A stretch of DNA of 64,000 nucleotides from Candidatus Accumulibacter cognatus. GTDB lineage: Bacteria; Pseudomonadota; Gammaproteobacteria; Burkholderiales; Rhodocyclaceae. Each line of letters starts with the position of its first letter. Position 1 is the stretch's first letter. A program made the translations under genes and the position numbers. A model generated the notes under the pieces. That model was not told the DNA's origin. It saw only the letters and a list, made by a program, of their open reading frames with translations, and searched no databases. The stretch is from assembly GCA_013414765.1 (NCBI GenBank), contig CP058708.1, positions 3,281,553 to 3,345,552 of the forward strand, in the 5' to 3' direction. Shown one piece after another: positions 11,279 through 21,406 of the stretch.

Positions 11279-11899
11279 ATGGAACTCAAGCTGATCAATG
11301 AACAAGGCCTGGAAGCGAGTCGCCTGGAAGCCTCCGACACGCTGTTTGGCCGCGAATACAATGAAGCACTGGTGCACCAAGTGTTGATTGCCTACCAGGC
11401 AAATGGTCGTGGCGGCAATCGAGCACAGAAAGGCCGGCATGATGTCCGGCATAGCACCAAGAAGCCTTGGCGCCAGAAAGGTACTGGACGCGCCCGCGCT
11501 GGCATGTCTTCTTCACCGATCTGGCGAGGAGGTGGCCAGGTCTTCCCGAGCTCTCCGGACGAGAACTTCGCTCATAAACTGAATCGCAAGATGTATCGCG
11601 CCGGGATGGCGTCGATCCTCTCGCAGCTTGCCCGCGAGGATCGTTTGGCGGTGGTCGATAATTTCACCATCGAAGCTCCAAAAACGAAGATTTTTTCCTC
11701 CAAGATCAAAGGGATGGGCTACGATTCCGTGCTCGTGATCACGGATGACCTCGATGAAAATGTATTCCTGGCAGCGCGAAATCTGCCGAACATTCTGGTT
11801 GTCGAGGTTCAGCAAGCAGACCCGGTATCACTGGTCCGGTTCCAGAAGGTGCTGATGACCAGAGGGGCACTCGCCAAGTTTGAGGAGATCCTGGGATGA
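11279..11899 (+). CDS. rplD: 50S ribosomal protein L4
   Basis: L4 binds 23S rRNA and lines part of the exit tunnel. In E. coli it also represses its own operon by attenuation. The 206 residues contain the tunnel-loop sequence [20 protein letters not shown] and the WRGGGQVF segment. The start ATG abuts the rplC stop and the end overlaps the rplW start by four bases (ATGA). Because L4-type control in E. coli acts on an S10 leader, the hairpin leader before rplC is worth comparing. Confidence 0.98.
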   Translation: MELKLINEQGLEASRLEASDTLFGREYNEALVHQVLIAYQANGRGGNRAQKGRHDVRHSTKKPWRQKGTGRARAGMSSSPIWRGGGQVFPSSPDENFAHKLNRKMYRAGMASILSQLAREDRLAVVDNFTIEAPKTKIFSSKIKGMGYDSVLVITDDLDENVFLAARNLPNILVVEVQQADPVSLVRFQKVLMTRGALAKFEEILG

Positions 11900-12198
11900 A
11901 TCAAGAACGTCTGATGCAAGTGTTGCTCGCTCCCCAGATCTCCGAAAAGGCAACCTTCGTTGCCGATAAACATGAGCAGGTGATCTTTCGTGTGGCATCC
12001 GATGCAACCAAGCCTGAGGTCAAGGGTGCAGTTGAATTACTGTTCAAGGTCTCGGTGAAGTCGGTACAGATCGCGAACGTGAAGGGTAAGCACAAGAAAT
12101 TCGGCCGTAGGATGGGTCGCCGCAAGAGCTGGAAAAAGGCCTACGTCTGCCTGCAGCCGGGCCAGGAGATTAATTTTGTCGATGGAGGAGGCGTCTGA
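11896..12198 (+). CDS. rplW: 50S ribosomal protein L23
   Basis: L23 sits at the tunnel exit and docks trigger factor and the signal recognition particle. The 100 residues begin [20 protein letters not shown] and include the basic loop [20 protein letters not shown]. The start overlaps the rplD stop by four bases, and the TGA stop shares one base with the rplB ATG, so the three genes are tightly coupled. Confidence 0.97.
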   Translation: MNQERLMQVLLAPQISEKATFVADKHEQVIFRVASDATKPEVKGAVELLFKVSVKSVQIANVKGKHKKFGRRMGRRKSWKKAYVCLQPGQEINFVDGGGV

Positions 12199-13025
12199 TG
12201 GCACTCGTCAAAGTCAAACCGACCTCGCCGGGCCGCCGCGCCGTCATCCGGGTCGTGAATGCCGACCTGCACAAGGGCGAGCCTGTTGCTGCATTGCTTG
12301 AGCCACAATCAAAGAAAGCTGGTCGTAATAACAACGGCCATGTTACAACACGGCACCAGGGCGGCGGACATAAGCATCACTATCGGCTGATTGATTTCAA
12401 GCGCAACAAGGACGGGGTTCCGGCCAAGGTCGAACGCCTTGAGTACGACCCGAACCGAACCGCAAACATTGCCCTCCTTTGTTACGCTGATGGTGAGCGC
12501 CGCTACATCATTGCCCCGAAAGGCTTGGCCGTTGGTCAACAGGTCTCGAGTGGTTCTGAAGCACCGATCAAGGCGGGCAATGCTTTGCCGATCCGTAATA
12601 TTCCGGTTGGTACGACAATTCATTGTGTCGAGATGGTGCCGGGCAAGGGCGCGCAGTTGGCACGATCCGCTGGTACCTCGGTACAGTTGTTGGCCCGTGA
12701 AGGTGTGCATGCGCAGCTCCGCTTACGTTCCGGCGAGATTCGTCGAGTGCATGTCGAGTGCCGTGCAACCGTCGGCGAGGTGGGTAACGAAGAGCATAGC
12801 TTACGTTCCATAGGCAAGGCCGGCGGCAACCGTTGGCGTGGTATTCGACCGACCGTTCGGGGCGTCGCGATGAATCCAATCGACCACCCGCACGGTGGCG
12901 GTGAAGGCAAGACAGCAGCAGGTATGCATCCGGTCAGTCCTTGGGGTACCAAGACCAAAGGTTATCGTACTCGTCGCAACAAGCGCACAACGTCGATGAT
13001 CGTGCAGCGCCGCCAAAAACGCTAG
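12198..13025 (+). CDS. rplB: 50S ribosomal protein L2
   Basis: L2 is needed for subunit association and peptidyl transferase activity. The 275 residues begin [19 protein letters not shown]. The C-terminal segment [18 protein letters not shown] carries the conserved histidine-rich motif near the catalytic centre. Length and composition are normal. It is in the S10 operon, followed by rpsS after 13 bases. Confidence 0.98.
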   Translation: MALVKVKPTSPGRRAVIRVVNADLHKGEPVAALLEPQSKKAGRNNNGHVTTRHQGGGHKHHYRLIDFKRNKDGVPAKVERLEYDPNRTANIALLCYADGERRYIIAPKGLAVGQQVSSGSEAPIKAGNALPIRNIPVGTTIHCVEMVPGKGAQLARSAGTSVQLLAREGVHAQLRLRSGEIRRVHVECRATVGEVGNEEHSLRSIGKAGGNRWRGIRPTVRGVAMNPIDHPHGGGEGKTAAGMHPVSPWGTKTKGYRTRRNKRTTSMIVQRRQKR

Positions 13026-13038
13026 GGGATAGATAACC

Positions 13039-13314
13039 ATGGGACGTTCCGTTAAAAAGGGCCCGTTTGCTGATGCCCATCTGATTAAAAAAGTGAGCGT
13101 AGTGCGCGCGACGGGCGACAAGCGCCCGATCAAGACGTGGTCGCGCAGGTCGACCGTGCTACCGGATTTCGTGGGCCTCACTATTGCCGTTCATAACGGC
13201 AAGCAGCACGTACCGGTGTACGTCACCGAGAATATGGTTGGGCACAAACTGGGCGAGTTTTCACTGACCCGTACCTTCAAGGGCCACACCGCTGGCAAGA
13301 AGGCCAAGAAGTAA
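13039..13314 (+). CDS. rpsS: 30S ribosomal protein S19
   Basis: S19 binds the 16S head with S13 near the A site. The 91 residues begin [19 protein letters not shown] and contain the conserved [21 protein letters not shown] segment in shortened family form. The ATG follows GGGGATAG. The gene is in the S10 operon between rplB and rplV and shows nothing unusual. Confidence 0.98.
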   Translation: MGRSVKKGPFADAHLIKKVSVVRATGDKRPIKTWSRRSTVLPDFVGLTIAVHNGKQHVPVYVTENMVGHKLGEFSLTRTFKGHTAGKKAKK

Positions 13315-13324
13315 AGGAATGAAT

Positions 13325-13654
13325 ATGGAAACTCGTGCTGTTTTGCGTGGGGTTCGGCTGTCGAGTCAGAAAGGTAGGCTGGTGGCCGATCAGATTCGCG
13401 GTTTACCGATCGATAAGGCGCTCAACATTTTGAGCTTCAGTCCCAAGAAAGGTGCTGCAATTATCAAGAAAGTGCTCGAATCGGCTATTGCCAACGCCGA
13501 GCACAATGTCGGTGCCGATATTGACGAACTGAGGGTAAAGACTATCTGTGTCGAAAAGGGCATGGTGCTCAAGCGCTTTGCAGCTCGGGCAAAGGGGCGC
13601 GGCAACCGGATCGTCAAGCCGACCTGTCATGTATTTCTGACCGTCGGCAACTGA
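13325..13654 (+). CDS. rplV: 50S ribosomal protein L22
   Basis: L22 lines the exit tunnel through a beta hairpin. Two in-frame ATG codons are close together at 13319 and 13325. I take 13325 because the AAGGA at 13314-13318 then has six bases of spacing, whereas it would touch the first ATG. The resulting 109-residue protein starts [20 protein letters not shown], as in other bacteria. The tunnel hairpin ends in [19 protein letters not shown]. It is part of the S10 operon. Confidence 0.96.
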   Translation: METRAVLRGVRLSSQKGRLVADQIRGLPIDKALNILSFSPKKGAAIIKKVLESAIANAEHNVGADIDELRVKTICVEKGMVLKRFAARAKGRGNRIVKPTCHVFLTVGN

Positions 13655-13663
13655 GGAACAAGA

Positions 13664-14509
13664 ATGGGACAAAAGATTCATCCTGCTGGTTTTCGTCTGG
13701 CTGTTACGCGTGATTGGTCGTCTCGCTGGTACGCCAACAGCAAGAACTTTGCCGGCATGCTCAACGAAGATGTTCGCGTTCGCGAATACTTGCGGAAAAA
13801 GCTGAAACATGCTTCGGTCGGGCGCATCCTTATCGAGCGTCCAGCCAAGAACGCACGTGTGACCGTATTTTCGGCTCGTCCGGGTGTGGTGATCGGCAAG
13901 AAGGGGGAAGAGATCGACCACTTGCGAGTGGCCTTGCAGAAGATCATGGGCGTCCCGGTGCATGTGAGCATCGAAGAAATCCGCAAGCCCGAGCTGGATG
14001 CCCAGCTAATTGCCGACTCGATCACACAACAGCTTGAGAAGCGCATCATGTTCCGTAGAGCCATGAAACGGGCGATGCAGAATGCAATGCGGTTGGGAGC
14101 GCAGGGCATCAAGATCATGAGTTCTGGTCGTCTAAACGGAGTCGAGATTGCCCGGCGGGAATGGTATCGAGAAGGGCGCGTGCCGCTGCACACCTTGCGC
14201 GCCGATATTGACTACGCAACCTCGGAAGCGCTGACCACATATGGCCTGATTGGTGTCAAGGTCTGGGTCTTCAAGGGTGAAATTCTCAATCGCCAGGAAC
14301 CGGCTGCTGTTTCTGCCGAACCGGCACTTGACGATCAGCGTCGGCCTCGCCGTTCCCCTCGCCCTGGTGAGGCGGCTGACCGACCGCGTACGGTAAGGAC
14401 CAGGCTCGACGCACAGGAAGAGCTTGTGAGAGCCGAGGGCGTTGCTGCGGAAGCGAAGGCGCCCGTGAAACGAGTAAGAAAGGCAGGAACAGATGCTGCA
14501 GCCAACTAG
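13664..14509 (+). CDS. rpsC: 30S ribosomal protein S3 with long charged C-terminal extension
   Basis: S3 forms the mRNA entry tunnel and has mRNA helicase activity. The protein is 281 residues, against 233 in E. coli. The KH domain motif [17 protein letters not shown] and the C-terminal core [15 protein letters not shown] are normal. From about residue 215 an extension follows that is rich in Arg, Glu, Ala and Pro and ends [13 protein letters not shown]. The end overlaps the rplP start by 17 bases in another frame. Extensions of S3 are common in betaproteobacteria, so this is not a mutation. Confidence 0.97.
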   Translation: MGQKIHPAGFRLAVTRDWSSRWYANSKNFAGMLNEDVRVREYLRKKLKHASVGRILIERPAKNARVTVFSARPGVVIGKKGEEIDHLRVALQKIMGVPVHVSIEEIRKPELDAQLIADSITQQLEKRIMFRRAMKRAMQNAMRLGAQGIKIMSSGRLNGVEIARREWYREGRVPLHTLRADIDYATSEALTTYGLIGVKVWVFKGEILNRQEPAAVSAEPALDDQRRPRRSPRPGEAADRPRTVRTRLDAQEELVRAEGVAAEAKAPVKRVRKAGTDAAAN

Positions 14510-14906
14510 AAGAAAATACCGCAAAGAGCAGAAGGGCCGCAATACCGGTCTGGCGCTGCGGGGTGCCAAAGTTAGTTTTGGTGAGTACGGGCTAAAAGCA
14601 ATTGGTCGCGGGCGATTGACTGCTCGCCAGATTGAAGCGGCGAGGCGGGCCATGACTCGTCACATCAAGCGCGGTGGCCGGATATGGATTCGCATTTTTC
14701 CTGACAAGCCGATATCAAAGAAACCAGCCGAAGTCCGGATGGGAAGCGGCAAGGGGAGCCCGGAGTACTACGTGGCAGAGATCAAGCCGGGTAAGGTTCT
14801 TTACGAGATGGATGGGGTTGCCGAAGGTCTGGCGCGTGAAGCTTTTGCGCTTGCTGCTGCGAAGCTGCCGATTCCAACAGTTTTCGTCACGCGTATGGTG
14901 GGTTGA
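14493..14906 (+). CDS. rplP: 50S ribosomal protein L16
   Basis: L16 organises the A-site side of the peptidyl transferase centre. The 137 residues begin [19 protein letters not shown], the standard start. The gene begins inside the last 17 bases of rpsC, so translation of the two is probably coupled. The conserved [20 protein letters not shown] segment is present with the arginine that is hydroxylated in E. coli nearby. It ends two bases before the rpmC start. Confidence 0.98.
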   Translation: MLQPTRRKYRKEQKGRNTGLALRGAKVSFGEYGLKAIGRGRLTARQIEAARRAMTRHIKRGGRIWIRIFPDKPISKKPAEVRMGSGKGSPEYYVAEIKPGKVLYEMDGVAEGLAREAFALAAAKLPIPTVFVTRMVG

Positions 14907-14908
14907 TC

Positions 14909-15100
14909 ATGAAAGTCAGTGAACTCAGAGCAAAAACCGTCGACGAGTTGAACAAAGAGTTGCTCGACTTGCTGAAAGCCCAGTTTGGCCTGCGCATGCA
15001 GCTTGCTACTCAGCAGTTGTCGAATAACAGTCAGATTGGCAAAGTGCGTCGTCAGATCGCGCGCGTGCGCACCCTTCTTCGTGAAAAGGCAGTCCAATAA
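14909..15100 (+). CDS. rpmC: 50S ribosomal protein L29
   Basis: L29 is a small helical hairpin at the tunnel exit next to L23. The ATG at 14909 gives 63 residues starting [20 protein letters not shown], the typical N-terminus. An in-frame TTG six bases earlier is less likely. The core [18 protein letters not shown] and the basic end are conserved. The TAA stop shares one base with the rpsQ start codon. Confidence 0.96.
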   Translation: MKVSELRAKTVDELNKELLDLLKAQFGLRMQLATQQLSNNSQIGKVRRQIARVRTLLREKAVQ

Positions 15101-15369
15101 TGAGCGAGACCACCACCAGCAACACGCGTACCCTGGTTGGGCGCGTTGTCAGTGACCGAATGGAAAAGACCGTCACGGTGATCGTCGAGCGTCGCGTCAA
15201 GCACGCCATGTATAACAAGATCATCATCCGTTCGAACAAGTACCACGCACACAACGACAACAACCAGGCAAGAGTTGGCGATGTCGTTGAAATTCAGGAG
15301 TCTCGTCCGCTTTCGAAGACCAAGACATGGATGGTCACGAAATTGCTGGAACGTGCTGTTGCGATTTAG
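15100..15369 (+). CDS. rpsQ: 30S ribosomal protein S17
   Basis: S17 is a primary 16S-binding protein of the OB fold. The 89 residues include [18 protein letters not shown] and [19 protein letters not shown], both diagnostic. The start codon overlaps the rpmC stop (TAATG). This is the last gene before a 124-base gap that holds another internal promoter, so it marks the end of the S10 operon proper. Confidence 0.98.
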   Translation: MSETTTSNTRTLVGRVVSDRMEKTVTVIVERRVKHAMYNKIIIRSNKYHAHNDNNQARVGDVVEIQESRPLSKTKTWMVTKLLERAVAI

Positions 15370-15372
15370 GAT

Positions 15373-15400
15373 TTGCTTTTTCTGGCAAGTCCGCTATAAT
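15373..15400 (+). promoter_or_regulatory. Sigma70-type promoter upstream of rplN
   Basis: TTGCTT (15373-15378) and a perfect TATAAT (15395-15400) are 16 bases apart in the rpsQ-rplN gap. It would drive the spc operon with a leader of about 85 bases. Confidence 0.65.
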
Positions 15401-15414
15401 CTGCGGTTTTCCCG

Positions 15415-15435
15415 CGCTCGACAGCGTGTTGAGCG
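15415..15435 (+). promoter_or_regulatory. Strong leader hairpin before rplN
   Basis: CGCTCGACA (15415-15423) pairs with TGTTGAGCG (15427-15435) over nine base pairs, including one G-T, with a three-base loop. No T run follows, so it is a structured leader element and not a simple terminator. It would be near the 5' end of the transcript from 15373-15400. Confidence 0.55.
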
Positions 15436-15493
15436 TTCCTCCCCTAGCGGGTTCCAAGACTGACCGCCACAGCGGGCCAAGTTGGAGTGACAG

Positions 15494-15862
15494 ATGATTC
15501 AAGTGCAGAGTACTCTCGACGTTGCCGATAATACTGGCGCACGTTCGGTGATGTGTATAAAAGTGTTGGGCGGATCCAAGCGCCGCTATGCTGGTGTTGG
15601 TGACATTATCAAGGTCACTATCAAGGATGCGGCGCCGCGTGGACGCGTCAAGAAGGGTGATGTCTATAGCGCCGTAGTGGTGCGTACCGCCAAGGGCGTT
15701 CGCCGCCCCGATGGGTCGCTCGTCAGGTTTGACCACAATGCGGCTGTACTCCTCAATAACAAGATGGAGCCGATAGGCACGCGCATCTTTGGGCCGGTGA
15801 CACGCGAGTTGCGTGGTGACCGTTTCATGAAGATTGTGTCCCTGGCGCCGGAAGTGCTGTAG
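15494..15862 (+). CDS. rplN: 50S ribosomal protein L14
   Basis: L14 contacts 16S rRNA in an intersubunit bridge. The 122 residues start [20 protein letters not shown] and contain the [20 protein letters not shown] segment typical of the family. The ATG follows TTGGAGTGACAG. It is the first gene of the spc operon and has its own promoter and structured leader. Confidence 0.98.
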   Translation: MIQVQSTLDVADNTGARSVMCIKVLGGSKRRYAGVGDIIKVTIKDAAPRGRVKKGDVYSAVVVRTAKGVRRPDGSLVRFDHNAAVLLNNKMEPIGTRIFGPVTRELRGDRFMKIVSLAPEVL

Positions 15863-15873
15863 GGAAGAAAGCG

Positions 15874-16191
15874 ATGGAAAAGATTCGTAAGGGCGACGAC
15901 GTCCTCGTCATCGCAGGTAAGGACAAGGGCAGGCGCGGAACTGTGCTTCGCCGTACCGACGCCGAGCATGTTCTTGTCGAAGGTGTCAATCGCGTCAAGA
16001 AGCATGTCAAGCCCAATCCGGTCAAGGGTGTTGCCGGCGGCATTGTCGAAATGGAAATGCCGCTGCACATCTCGAATGTTGCGATCTACAACCCGGCGAG
16101 CAGAAAAGCGGATCGTATCGGATTCAGAACGCTTGAAGACAATACCAAGGTGCGTTTTTTCAAGTCGAATGGTGAAGTGTTGGGGGCCTAA
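15874..16191 (+). CDS. rplX: 50S ribosomal protein L24
   Basis: L24 is an assembly initiator of the 50S subunit with a KOW motif. The 105 residues begin [20 protein letters not shown], where the KOW motif [15 protein letters not shown] lies at residues 8-22. The ATG follows GGGAAGAAAGCG. Length and order in the spc operon are normal. Confidence 0.97.
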   Translation: MEKIRKGDDVLVIAGKDKGRRGTVLRRTDAEHVLVEGVNRVKKHVKPNPVKGVAGGIVEMEMPLHISNVAIYNPASRKADRIGFRTLEDNTKVRFFKSNGEVLGA

Positions 16192-16200
16192 GGAGTAGTC

Positions 16201-16740
16201 ATGGCGCGTTTGCTGGATTATTACAACACCACGGTAGTGGACGAACTGACCCGCAGGTTTGGGTACAAGTCGAGAATGGAAGTGCCGAGAATTACCAAGG
16301 TTACCCTGAACATGGGGGTGGGTGAAGCGGTCGCTGACAAGAAGGTTCTTGAGAACGCGATGAGCGACTTGGTCAAGATTGCCGGACAAAAGCCGGTGAT
16401 CACCAAGGCTCGCAAGTCGATCGCCGGTTTCAAGATTCGTACGGGTTATCCGATCGGCTGCATGGTCACGCTTCGTGGTCCGCGCATGTTCGAGTTTATC
16501 GACCGCTTGGTGACTGTTGCGCTGCCGCGGGTTCGTGATTTTCGCGGCATTTCCGGAAAAGGTTTCGATGGTCGCGGCAACTACAACATGGGCCTCAAGG
16601 AACAGATCATCTTTCCTGAAATTGAGTACGACCGGATCGATGCGCTGCGTGGCATGAACATCAGTGTCACGACTACGGCCAAGACCGATGAAGAGGCGCG
16701 TGCCTTGCTTGGCGCGTTTAAATTTCCCTTCAGGAACTGA
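16201..16740 (+). CDS. rplE: 50S ribosomal protein L5
   Basis: L5 binds 5S rRNA in the central protuberance. The 179 residues contain [34 protein letters not shown] and [20 protein letters not shown], all diagnostic. In E. coli the S8 repressor binds the start of this message. I did not find an obvious copy of that site here, but a fold comparison was not possible by eye. Confidence 0.98.
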   Translation: MARLLDYYNTTVVDELTRRFGYKSRMEVPRITKVTLNMGVGEAVADKKVLENAMSDLVKIAGQKPVITKARKSIAGFKIRTGYPIGCMVTLRGPRMFEFIDRLVTVALPRVRDFRGISGKGFDGRGNYNMGLKEQIIFPEIEYDRIDALRGMNISVTTTAKTDEEARALLGAFKFPFRN

Positions 16741-16746
16741 GACGAA

Positions 16747-17052
16747 ATGGCGAAACTTGCTGTGATCAACCGTGGTGAGAAACGGCGCAAGATGGTTGCA
16801 AAGTATTCCAAGAAGCGTGCGGAGCTAATGGCTGTCGTATCCGACCAGAGTCGTTCTTTGGAAGAGCGGTTCGAAGCGCGCTTGAAAGTGCAGGCGTTGC
16901 CGCGCAATGCTAGTCCAGTCAGGCTCCGTAACCGCTGCCTGCTCACCGGCCGTCCGCGTGGCGTATTCCGCAAGTTTGGTTTGGGGCGTGGCAAACTCCG
17001 CGATTTCGTGATGCAAGGCGAGGTGCCAGGAATGATCAAGGCTAGCTGGTAG
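16747..17052 (+). CDS. rpsN: 30S ribosomal protein S14, zinc-free form
   Basis: S14 is a late-binding 30S head protein. At 101 residues it is the long form without zinc ligands: the region that would hold CxxC motifs reads [20 protein letters not shown] with a single cysteine. The start [17 protein letters not shown] is typical. It therefore contrasts with the cysteine-rich S4 and L36 in the same cluster. Confidence 0.97.
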   Translation: MAKLAVINRGEKRRKMVAKYSKKRAELMAVVSDQSRSLEERFEARLKVQALPRNASPVRLRNRCLLTGRPRGVFRKFGLGRGKLRDFVMQGEVPGMIKASW

Positions 17053-17067
17053 GCAGGAGATAACATA

Positions 17068-17463
17068 ATGAGTATGAGTGATCCGATCAGCGACATGCTG
17101 ACACGCATCCGAAATGCCCAGATGGCAAGCAAAGGCTCGGTCGCCATGCCGTCTTCCAAGGTAAAGATCGCCATTGCCCAGGTCTTGAAGGACGAAGGCT
17201 ATGTAGAGGACTTTGCTGTGAGTCCGAACGATGGTAAGCCGGTTCTAGAGATTGGTCTGAAATATTACGCTGGCCGGCCGGTGATCGAACGCATCGATCG
17301 GGTTTCGAGGCCAGGCCTCCGAATTTATCGAGGTGTCAGTGATATTCCGCAGGTCATGAATGGACTGGGGGTGGCGATTGTATCGACTCCCAAGGGTGTC
17401 ATGACTGATCGTAAGGCGCGCGCTAGCCATGTCGGTGGCGAAGTGCTGTGCTTCGTCGCGTAA
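17068..17463 (+). CDS. rpsH: 30S ribosomal protein S8
   Basis: S8 binds the central domain of 16S rRNA and in E. coli represses the spc operon. The 131 residues start [20 protein letters not shown]. The C-terminal [20 protein letters not shown] is the conserved rRNA-binding loop. A second in-frame ATG lies two codons in, but GGCAGGAG upstream fits the first at 17068. Confidence 0.97.
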   Translation: MSMSDPISDMLTRIRNAQMASKGSVAMPSSKVKIAIAQVLKDEGYVEDFAVSPNDGKPVLEIGLKYYAGRPVIERIDRVSRPGLRIYRGVSDIPQVMNGLGVAIVSTPKGVMTDRKARASHVGGEVLCFVA

Positions 17464-17472
17464 AGGTTAGCC

Positions 17473-18009
17473 ATGTCCCGCGTTGCAAAGAAACCAATCG
17501 TTCTCCCGCCGGGTGTCACCGTCGATCTTTCAGCAGAGCTCATCTCGGTGAAGGGTCCTCTAGGCGCTCTCGATTTTTCCTCCCACGCTGCAGTGACCAT
17601 AGAACAGGAAGGCGACAGCTTATTGTGCAAACCTGTCGAGGGAGTAGCTCAATCCGATGCGCTTTCCGGAACCATGCGTGCCGTGATTGCCAATATGGTC
17701 ACCGGGGTTAGCAAGGGGTTTGAGCGTAAGCTCAGTCTGGTTGGCGTTGGTTACCGCGCTCAAGTCCAAGGCGATACGCTTAACCTTAGCCTCGGGTTCT
17801 CGCATCCCGTGGTTTACCAGTTGCCTCAAGGGATCAATGCCACGGTGCCGACGCAGACCGAGATCGTGATCAAGGGGGTTGACCGGCAACTCGTTGGCCA
17901 GGTTGCGGCAGAGGTTCGCGCCTATCGTAAACCGGAGCCCTACAAGGGCAAGGGCGTACGTTATGCGGAAGAAGTGGTCGTGATCAAGGAAACGAAGAAG
18001 AAAAAGTAA
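17473..18009 (+). CDS. rplF: 50S ribosomal protein L6
   Basis: L6 lies near the factor-binding site of the 50S subunit. The 178 residues start [20 protein letters not shown] and include [20 protein letters not shown] and, near the end, [18 protein letters not shown], the family signature. The ATG follows AAAGGTTAGCC. The gene is intact and in the expected spc order. Confidence 0.98.
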   Translation: MSRVAKKPIVLPPGVTVDLSAELISVKGPLGALDFSSHAAVTIEQEGDSLLCKPVEGVAQSDALSGTMRAVIANMVTGVSKGFERKLSLVGVGYRAQVQGDTLNLSLGFSHPVVYQLPQGINATVPTQTEIVIKGVDRQLVGQVAAEVRAYRKPEPYKGKGVRYAEEVVVIKETKKKK

Positions 18010-18019
18010 GGGTGCTCAG

Positions 18020-18376
18020 ATGATTGACAAAAAACAGGCGCGTTTGCGCAGATCTCGCCAGACACGTGCCAAAATTGCCGAACTCAAAGCAGTACGTTTG
18101 TCGGTTCACCGCAGCAACTGTCACATCTACGCGCAGGTGATTTCGGTTTGCGGAACGAAGGTTCTGGCAGCAGCATCATCGCTGGAGCCTGAAGTGCGCA
18201 AGCGGCTGCCCAACGGCGGAGACATCAGTGCGGCAAAAACGATTGGTCAATTGATCGCTGAACGCGCGAAACAAGCCGGAATTGACCAGGTGGCGTTTGA
18301 TCGTTCCGGTTTCCGTTACCACGGGCGGGTCAAGGCGCTGGCAGATGCGGCGCGTGAAGCCGGTCTCAAGTTCTGA
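18020..18376 (+). CDS. rplR: 50S ribosomal protein L18
   Basis: L18 binds 5S rRNA with L5. The 118 residues contain the basic N-terminus [19 protein letters not shown], the [20 protein letters not shown] strand pair in family form and the C-terminal [20 protein letters not shown]. It follows rplF after ten bases and precedes rpsE by 27. Nothing unusual is visible. Confidence 0.97.
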   Translation: MIDKKQARLRRSRQTRAKIAELKAVRLSVHRSNCHIYAQVISVCGTKVLAAASSLEPEVRKRLPNGGDISAAKTIGQLIAERAKQAGIDQVAFDRSGFRYHGRVKALADAAREAGLKF

Positions 18377-18403
18377 TCGCACTGCAAAGAATTGGAGTAA
18401 TCA

Positions 18404-18928
18404 ATGGCTAAACCGCAAAGCAGGAAACCTCAGCAAGCCGACAAGCCGGACGACGGCATGCGTGAGAAGATGATCTCGATCAACCGTGTGACCAAGGTGG
18501 TAAAAGGCGGTCGCATTCTCGGTTTTGCTGCGCTGACCGTGGTGGGTGACGGTGACGGTCGGGTGGGGATGGGCAAGGGGAAGTCGCGAGAAGTTCCGGT
18601 GGCAGTCCAGAAGGCTATGGAAGAGGCGCGCCGCAATCTGATCAAGGTCAGTCTACGGAGTGGAACCTTGCAGCACACGGTCGTTGGTCATCATGGGGCA
18701 TCGAAAGTGATGATGCAGCCGGCTCCTGAAGGTACCGGGATCATTGCCGGAGGAGCCATGCGGGCGGTCTTCGACGTCATAGGCATGACCAATGTGGTCG
18801 CCAAGGCGCATGGGTCTACCAATCCTTACAATATTGTTCGGGCGACGATCAATGGTTTGCGGGCAATGACCACGCCGGCCGAGGTTGCCGCCAAACGTGG
18901 CAAGACCGTTGCCGAAATCCTGGAGTGA
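18404..18928 (+). CDS. rpsE: 30S ribosomal protein S5
   Basis: S5 takes part in mRNA entry and decoding fidelity. The 174 residues include the N-terminal double-stranded RNA-binding domain ([19 protein letters not shown]) and the loop [20 protein letters not shown]. The C-terminal half has [19 protein letters not shown]. The ATG follows TTGGAGTAATCA. It is in spc operon order. Confidence 0.98.
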   Translation: MAKPQSRKPQQADKPDDGMREKMISINRVTKVVKGGRILGFAALTVVGDGDGRVGMGKGKSREVPVAVQKAMEEARRNLIKVSLRSGTLQHTVVGHHGASKVMMQPAPEGTGIIAGGAMRAVFDVIGMTNVVAKAHGSTNPYNIVRATINGLRAMTTPAEVAAKRGKTVAEILE

Positions 18929-18931
18929 GCC

Positions 18932-19114
18932 ATGTCTGAGAAGAAAGTGAAAGTGACGCTTGTCAGAAGCCTGATTGGTACCAAGGAATCGCATCGCGCA
19001 ACAGTGCGTGGTTTGGGGCTTCGGCGTTTGAATAGTACTTCGCTCCTGGAAGATACTCCGGCGATTCGCGGGATGATCAACAAGGTTTCCTACCTCCTGA
19101 AGTGCGAGGGCTGA
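18932..19114 (+). CDS. rpmD: 50S ribosomal protein L30
   Basis: L30 is a small 50S protein that packs near 5S rRNA. The 60 residues carry [20 protein letters not shown] and the closing [13 protein letters not shown], the standard pattern. It begins three bases after rpsE and ends one base before rplO, so the three are translated as a tight set. Confidence 0.97.
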   Translation: MSEKKVKVTLVRSLIGTKESHRATVRGLGLRRLNSTSLLEDTPAIRGMINKVSYLLKCEG

Positions 19115-19115
19115 A

Positions 19116-19550
19116 ATGGAACTTAATACTGTTCAACCCGCCAAGGGGGCACGAACGGAAAGAAAGCGTGTCGGTCGAGGTATCGGCTCGGGTTTAGGCA
19201 AGACTTGTGGCCGTGGCCACAAGGGTCAGAAATCGCGCGCTGGCGGCTTCCAAAAAGTGGGCTTTGAAGGCGGACAGATGCCGCTGCAGCGCCGTTTGCC
19301 CAAACGTGGGTTCAAGTCGATGATCAATGCCCATAATGCCGAGGTCCGTTTGTCGGATATTGCGCGTCTTCCGGTCGATGAGATCGATTTGGCGACGTTG
19401 ATGCAGGCCAATCTGGTCTCGCAGCATGCACTGTCGGCGAAGGTGGTGCTCTCCGGCGAAATCAACCGTAAGCTTACCCTCAAGGGTGTGAGGGCAACCG
19501 CTGGCGCTCGCGCAGCGATCGAAGCTGCCGGCGGCAGCCTTTCGGAATAA
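19116..19550 (+). CDS. rplO: 50S ribosomal protein L15
   Basis: L15 is a late 50S assembly protein. The 144 residues start [20 protein letters not shown] and continue with the glycine-rich [20 protein letters not shown]. The conserved [16 protein letters not shown] is present. It is followed after 24 bases by secY, the usual spc arrangement. Confidence 0.98.
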   Translation: MELNTVQPAKGARTERKRVGRGIGSGLGKTCGRGHKGQKSRAGGFQKVGFEGGQMPLQRRLPKRGFKSMINAHNAEVRLSDIARLPVDEIDLATLMQANLVSQHALSAKVVLSGEINRKLTLKGVRATAGARAAIEAAGGSLSE

Positions 19551-19574
19551 CAAGCAAGAAAAAGGTGGCCTTTT

Positions 19575-20894
19575 TTGGTAACTAGCTCCAACACGGTCAG
19601 CAAGAGTGGAAAGTTCGGCGATCTGAAACGTCGGCTGTGGTTCCTGCTTGGTGCCTTGGTTGTGTATCGGATCGGCGCGCATATCCCGGTTCCGGGCATT
19701 GACGCCCAGACCTTGAGCATGCTGTTCAACAATCAGCAGGGTGGCATCCTGGGCATGTTCAACATGTTCTCGGGGGGGGCGCTTTCCCGTTTCACAATCT
19801 TTGCACTCGGGATCATGCCGTATATTTCCGCATCGATCATCATGCAATTGATGACTCATGCCAGCCCGCAACTCGAAGCGCTGAAAAAGGAAGGTGAAGC
19901 CGGGCGTCGCAAGATTACGCAGTACACGCGGTACGGAACAGTTTTTCTCGCTTTGTTTCAGGGAATTGGTATTGCTGTCGCGGTCGAATCACAGCCCGGA
20001 TTGGTGATTGATCCGGGAATGCTTTTTCGATTCGTGACCGTTACCACTCTGGTCACTGGTACGATGTTCCTGATGTGGTTGGGGGAGCAGGTCACCGAAC
20101 GCGGGTTGGGGAATGGAATCTCGATCATCATCTTTGCAGGGATCGCAGCCGGATTGCCAAATGCGATAGGCGGCTTGCTTGAATTGGTCCGTACCGGTGC
20201 CATGCATCCTCTGACTGCAATTCTGATTTGCATACTGGTCGTACTGGTAACCGCGTTCGTCGTTTTCGTTGAACGGGGACAACGCAAGATTCTGGTCAAT
20301 TATGCGAAACGTCAGGTGGGTAACAAGATTTATGGTGGGCAGAGTTCGCACCTGCCGCTGAAACTGAACATGGCTGGAGTGATCCCGCCGATCTTTGCTT
20401 CATCGATCATTCTATTTCCTGCAACGATCGCCGGCTGGTTTGGCTCTGGAGAGTCGGTTCGTTGGCTGAAGGACATTGCGGATGCGCTGTCTCCGGGGCA
20501 ACCGATTTATGTGATGTTGTATGCTGCGGCGATCATCTTTTTTTGCTTTTTCTATACAGCGCTAGTGTTCAATTCGAAGGAAACTGCCGACAACCTGAAG
20601 AGAAGCGGTGCATTCGTTCCCGGGATTCGGCCGGGTGATCAGACCGCACGCTATATCGACAAGATTCTGATGCGACTGACTTTGGTGGGTGCGGGCTATA
20701 TCACCATTGTCTGCCTGTTGCCGGAGTTTCTGATCCTGAAATGGAATGTGCCGTTCTACTTTGGCGGCACCTCCCTCTTGATCATTGTCGTCGTCACCAT
20801 GGATTTTATGACCCAGGTACAGGCGTATGCCATGTCGCACCAGTACGAGAGCCTGTTGAAAAAGGCTAACTTCAAAGGCTCACCGGCGAAATAG
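19575..20894 (+). CDS. secY: Protein translocase subunit SecY (TTG start)
   Basis: SecY is the channel of the Sec translocon in the inner membrane. The 439 residues have ten predicted hydrophobic segments and conserved loops such as [19 protein letters not shown] and the cytoplasmic [21 protein letters not shown] place the start at the TTG at 19575, which gives [20 protein letters not shown]. It has AAAGGTGG a few bases upstream, and no ATG lies in the proper region. The next in-frame ATG would delete the first membrane segment. It ends one base before infA. Confidence 0.95.
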   Translation: MVTSSNTVSKSGKFGDLKRRLWFLLGALVVYRIGAHIPVPGIDAQTLSMLFNNQQGGILGMFNMFSGGALSRFTIFALGIMPYISASIIMQLMTHASPQLEALKKEGEAGRRKITQYTRYGTVFLALFQGIGIAVAVESQPGLVIDPGMLFRFVTVTTLVTGTMFLMWLGEQVTERGLGNGISIIIFAGIAAGLPNAIGGLLELVRTGAMHPLTAILICILVVLVTAFVVFVERGQRKILVNYAKRQVGNKIYGGQSSHLPLKLNMAGVIPPIFASSIILFPATIAGWFGSGESVRWLKDIADALSPGQPIYVMLYAAAIIFFCFFYTALVFNSKETADNLKRSGAFVPGIRPGDQTARYIDKILMRLTLVGAGYITIVCLLPEFLILKWNVPFYFGGTSLLIIVVVTMDFMTQVQAYAMSHQYESLLKKANFKGSPAK

Positions 20895-20895
20895 A

Positions 20896-21114
20896 ATGGC
20901 AAAGGAAGACTTAATTGAAATGCAGGGAGAGGTTATCGAGAACCTCCCCAATGCCACCTTCAGGGTGAAGCTTGAGAACGGCCATGTTGTACTGGGTTTC
21001 ATTTCCGGGAAGATGCGCATGCACTATATTCGCATCCTGCCGGGCGACAAGGTGACCGTGCAGCTGACGCCATATGATCTGAGTCGTGCACGCATCGTCT
21101 TCCGTGCCAAGTAA
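20896..21114 (+). CDS. infA: Translation initiation factor IF-1
   Basis: IF-1 blocks the A site during initiation. The 72 residues form one S1/OB domain starting [20 protein letters not shown] and ending [13 protein letters not shown], typical of the family. It lies between secY and rpmJ, as in many betaproteobacteria. The stop overlaps the downstream ATGGAATGG, which is not a gene. Confidence 0.98.
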   Translation: MAKEDLIEMQGEVIENLPNATFRVKLENGHVVLGFISGKMRMHYIRILPGDKVTVQLTPYDLSRARIVFRAK

Positions 21115-21215
21115 ATGGAATGGTTTTTAGAAGAATCTACGATCTACGCAGCAATCTACGCAACAACCCGACGAAAGGCAGGCTGCGCCTCAGGCCGGGA
21201 AATCAGGAGTGAATC

Positions 21216-21329
21216 ATGAAAGTGCTGGCATCTGTGAAACGCATCTGCCGCAAGTGCAAGATTATTCGGCGCCATGGCATTGTGCGTGTGATCTGTACGG
21301 ATCGACGTCACAAACAGCGTCAGGGTTGA
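21216..21329 (+). CDS. rpmJ: 50S ribosomal protein L36, zinc form
   Basis: L36 is the smallest 50S protein. The ATG at 21216 with CAGGAGTGAATC upstream opens a 37-residue frame starting [20 protein letters not shown] and ending in RRHKQRQG. C11, C14, C27 and H32 form the zinc site, so this is the zinc-binding version. The preceding 100 bases hold three copies of ATCTACG (21135-21160) but no other gene. Confidence 0.96.
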   Translation: MKVLASVKRICRKCKIIRRHGIVRVICTDRRHKQRQG

Positions 21330-21406
21330 TCGCTGCGACCCACCATGGTGAGTTGTCAGTCGGTTGAAGGCATAAACATTAAGTTTCGATTAATTGGGGT
21401 GAATCG

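Noticed and set aside
21135-21160. Three copies of ATCTACG in the infA-rpmJ gap
   Set aside because: Short, irregularly spaced and in a brief gap; likely a local slippage product and no basis for a CRISPR or operator claim.
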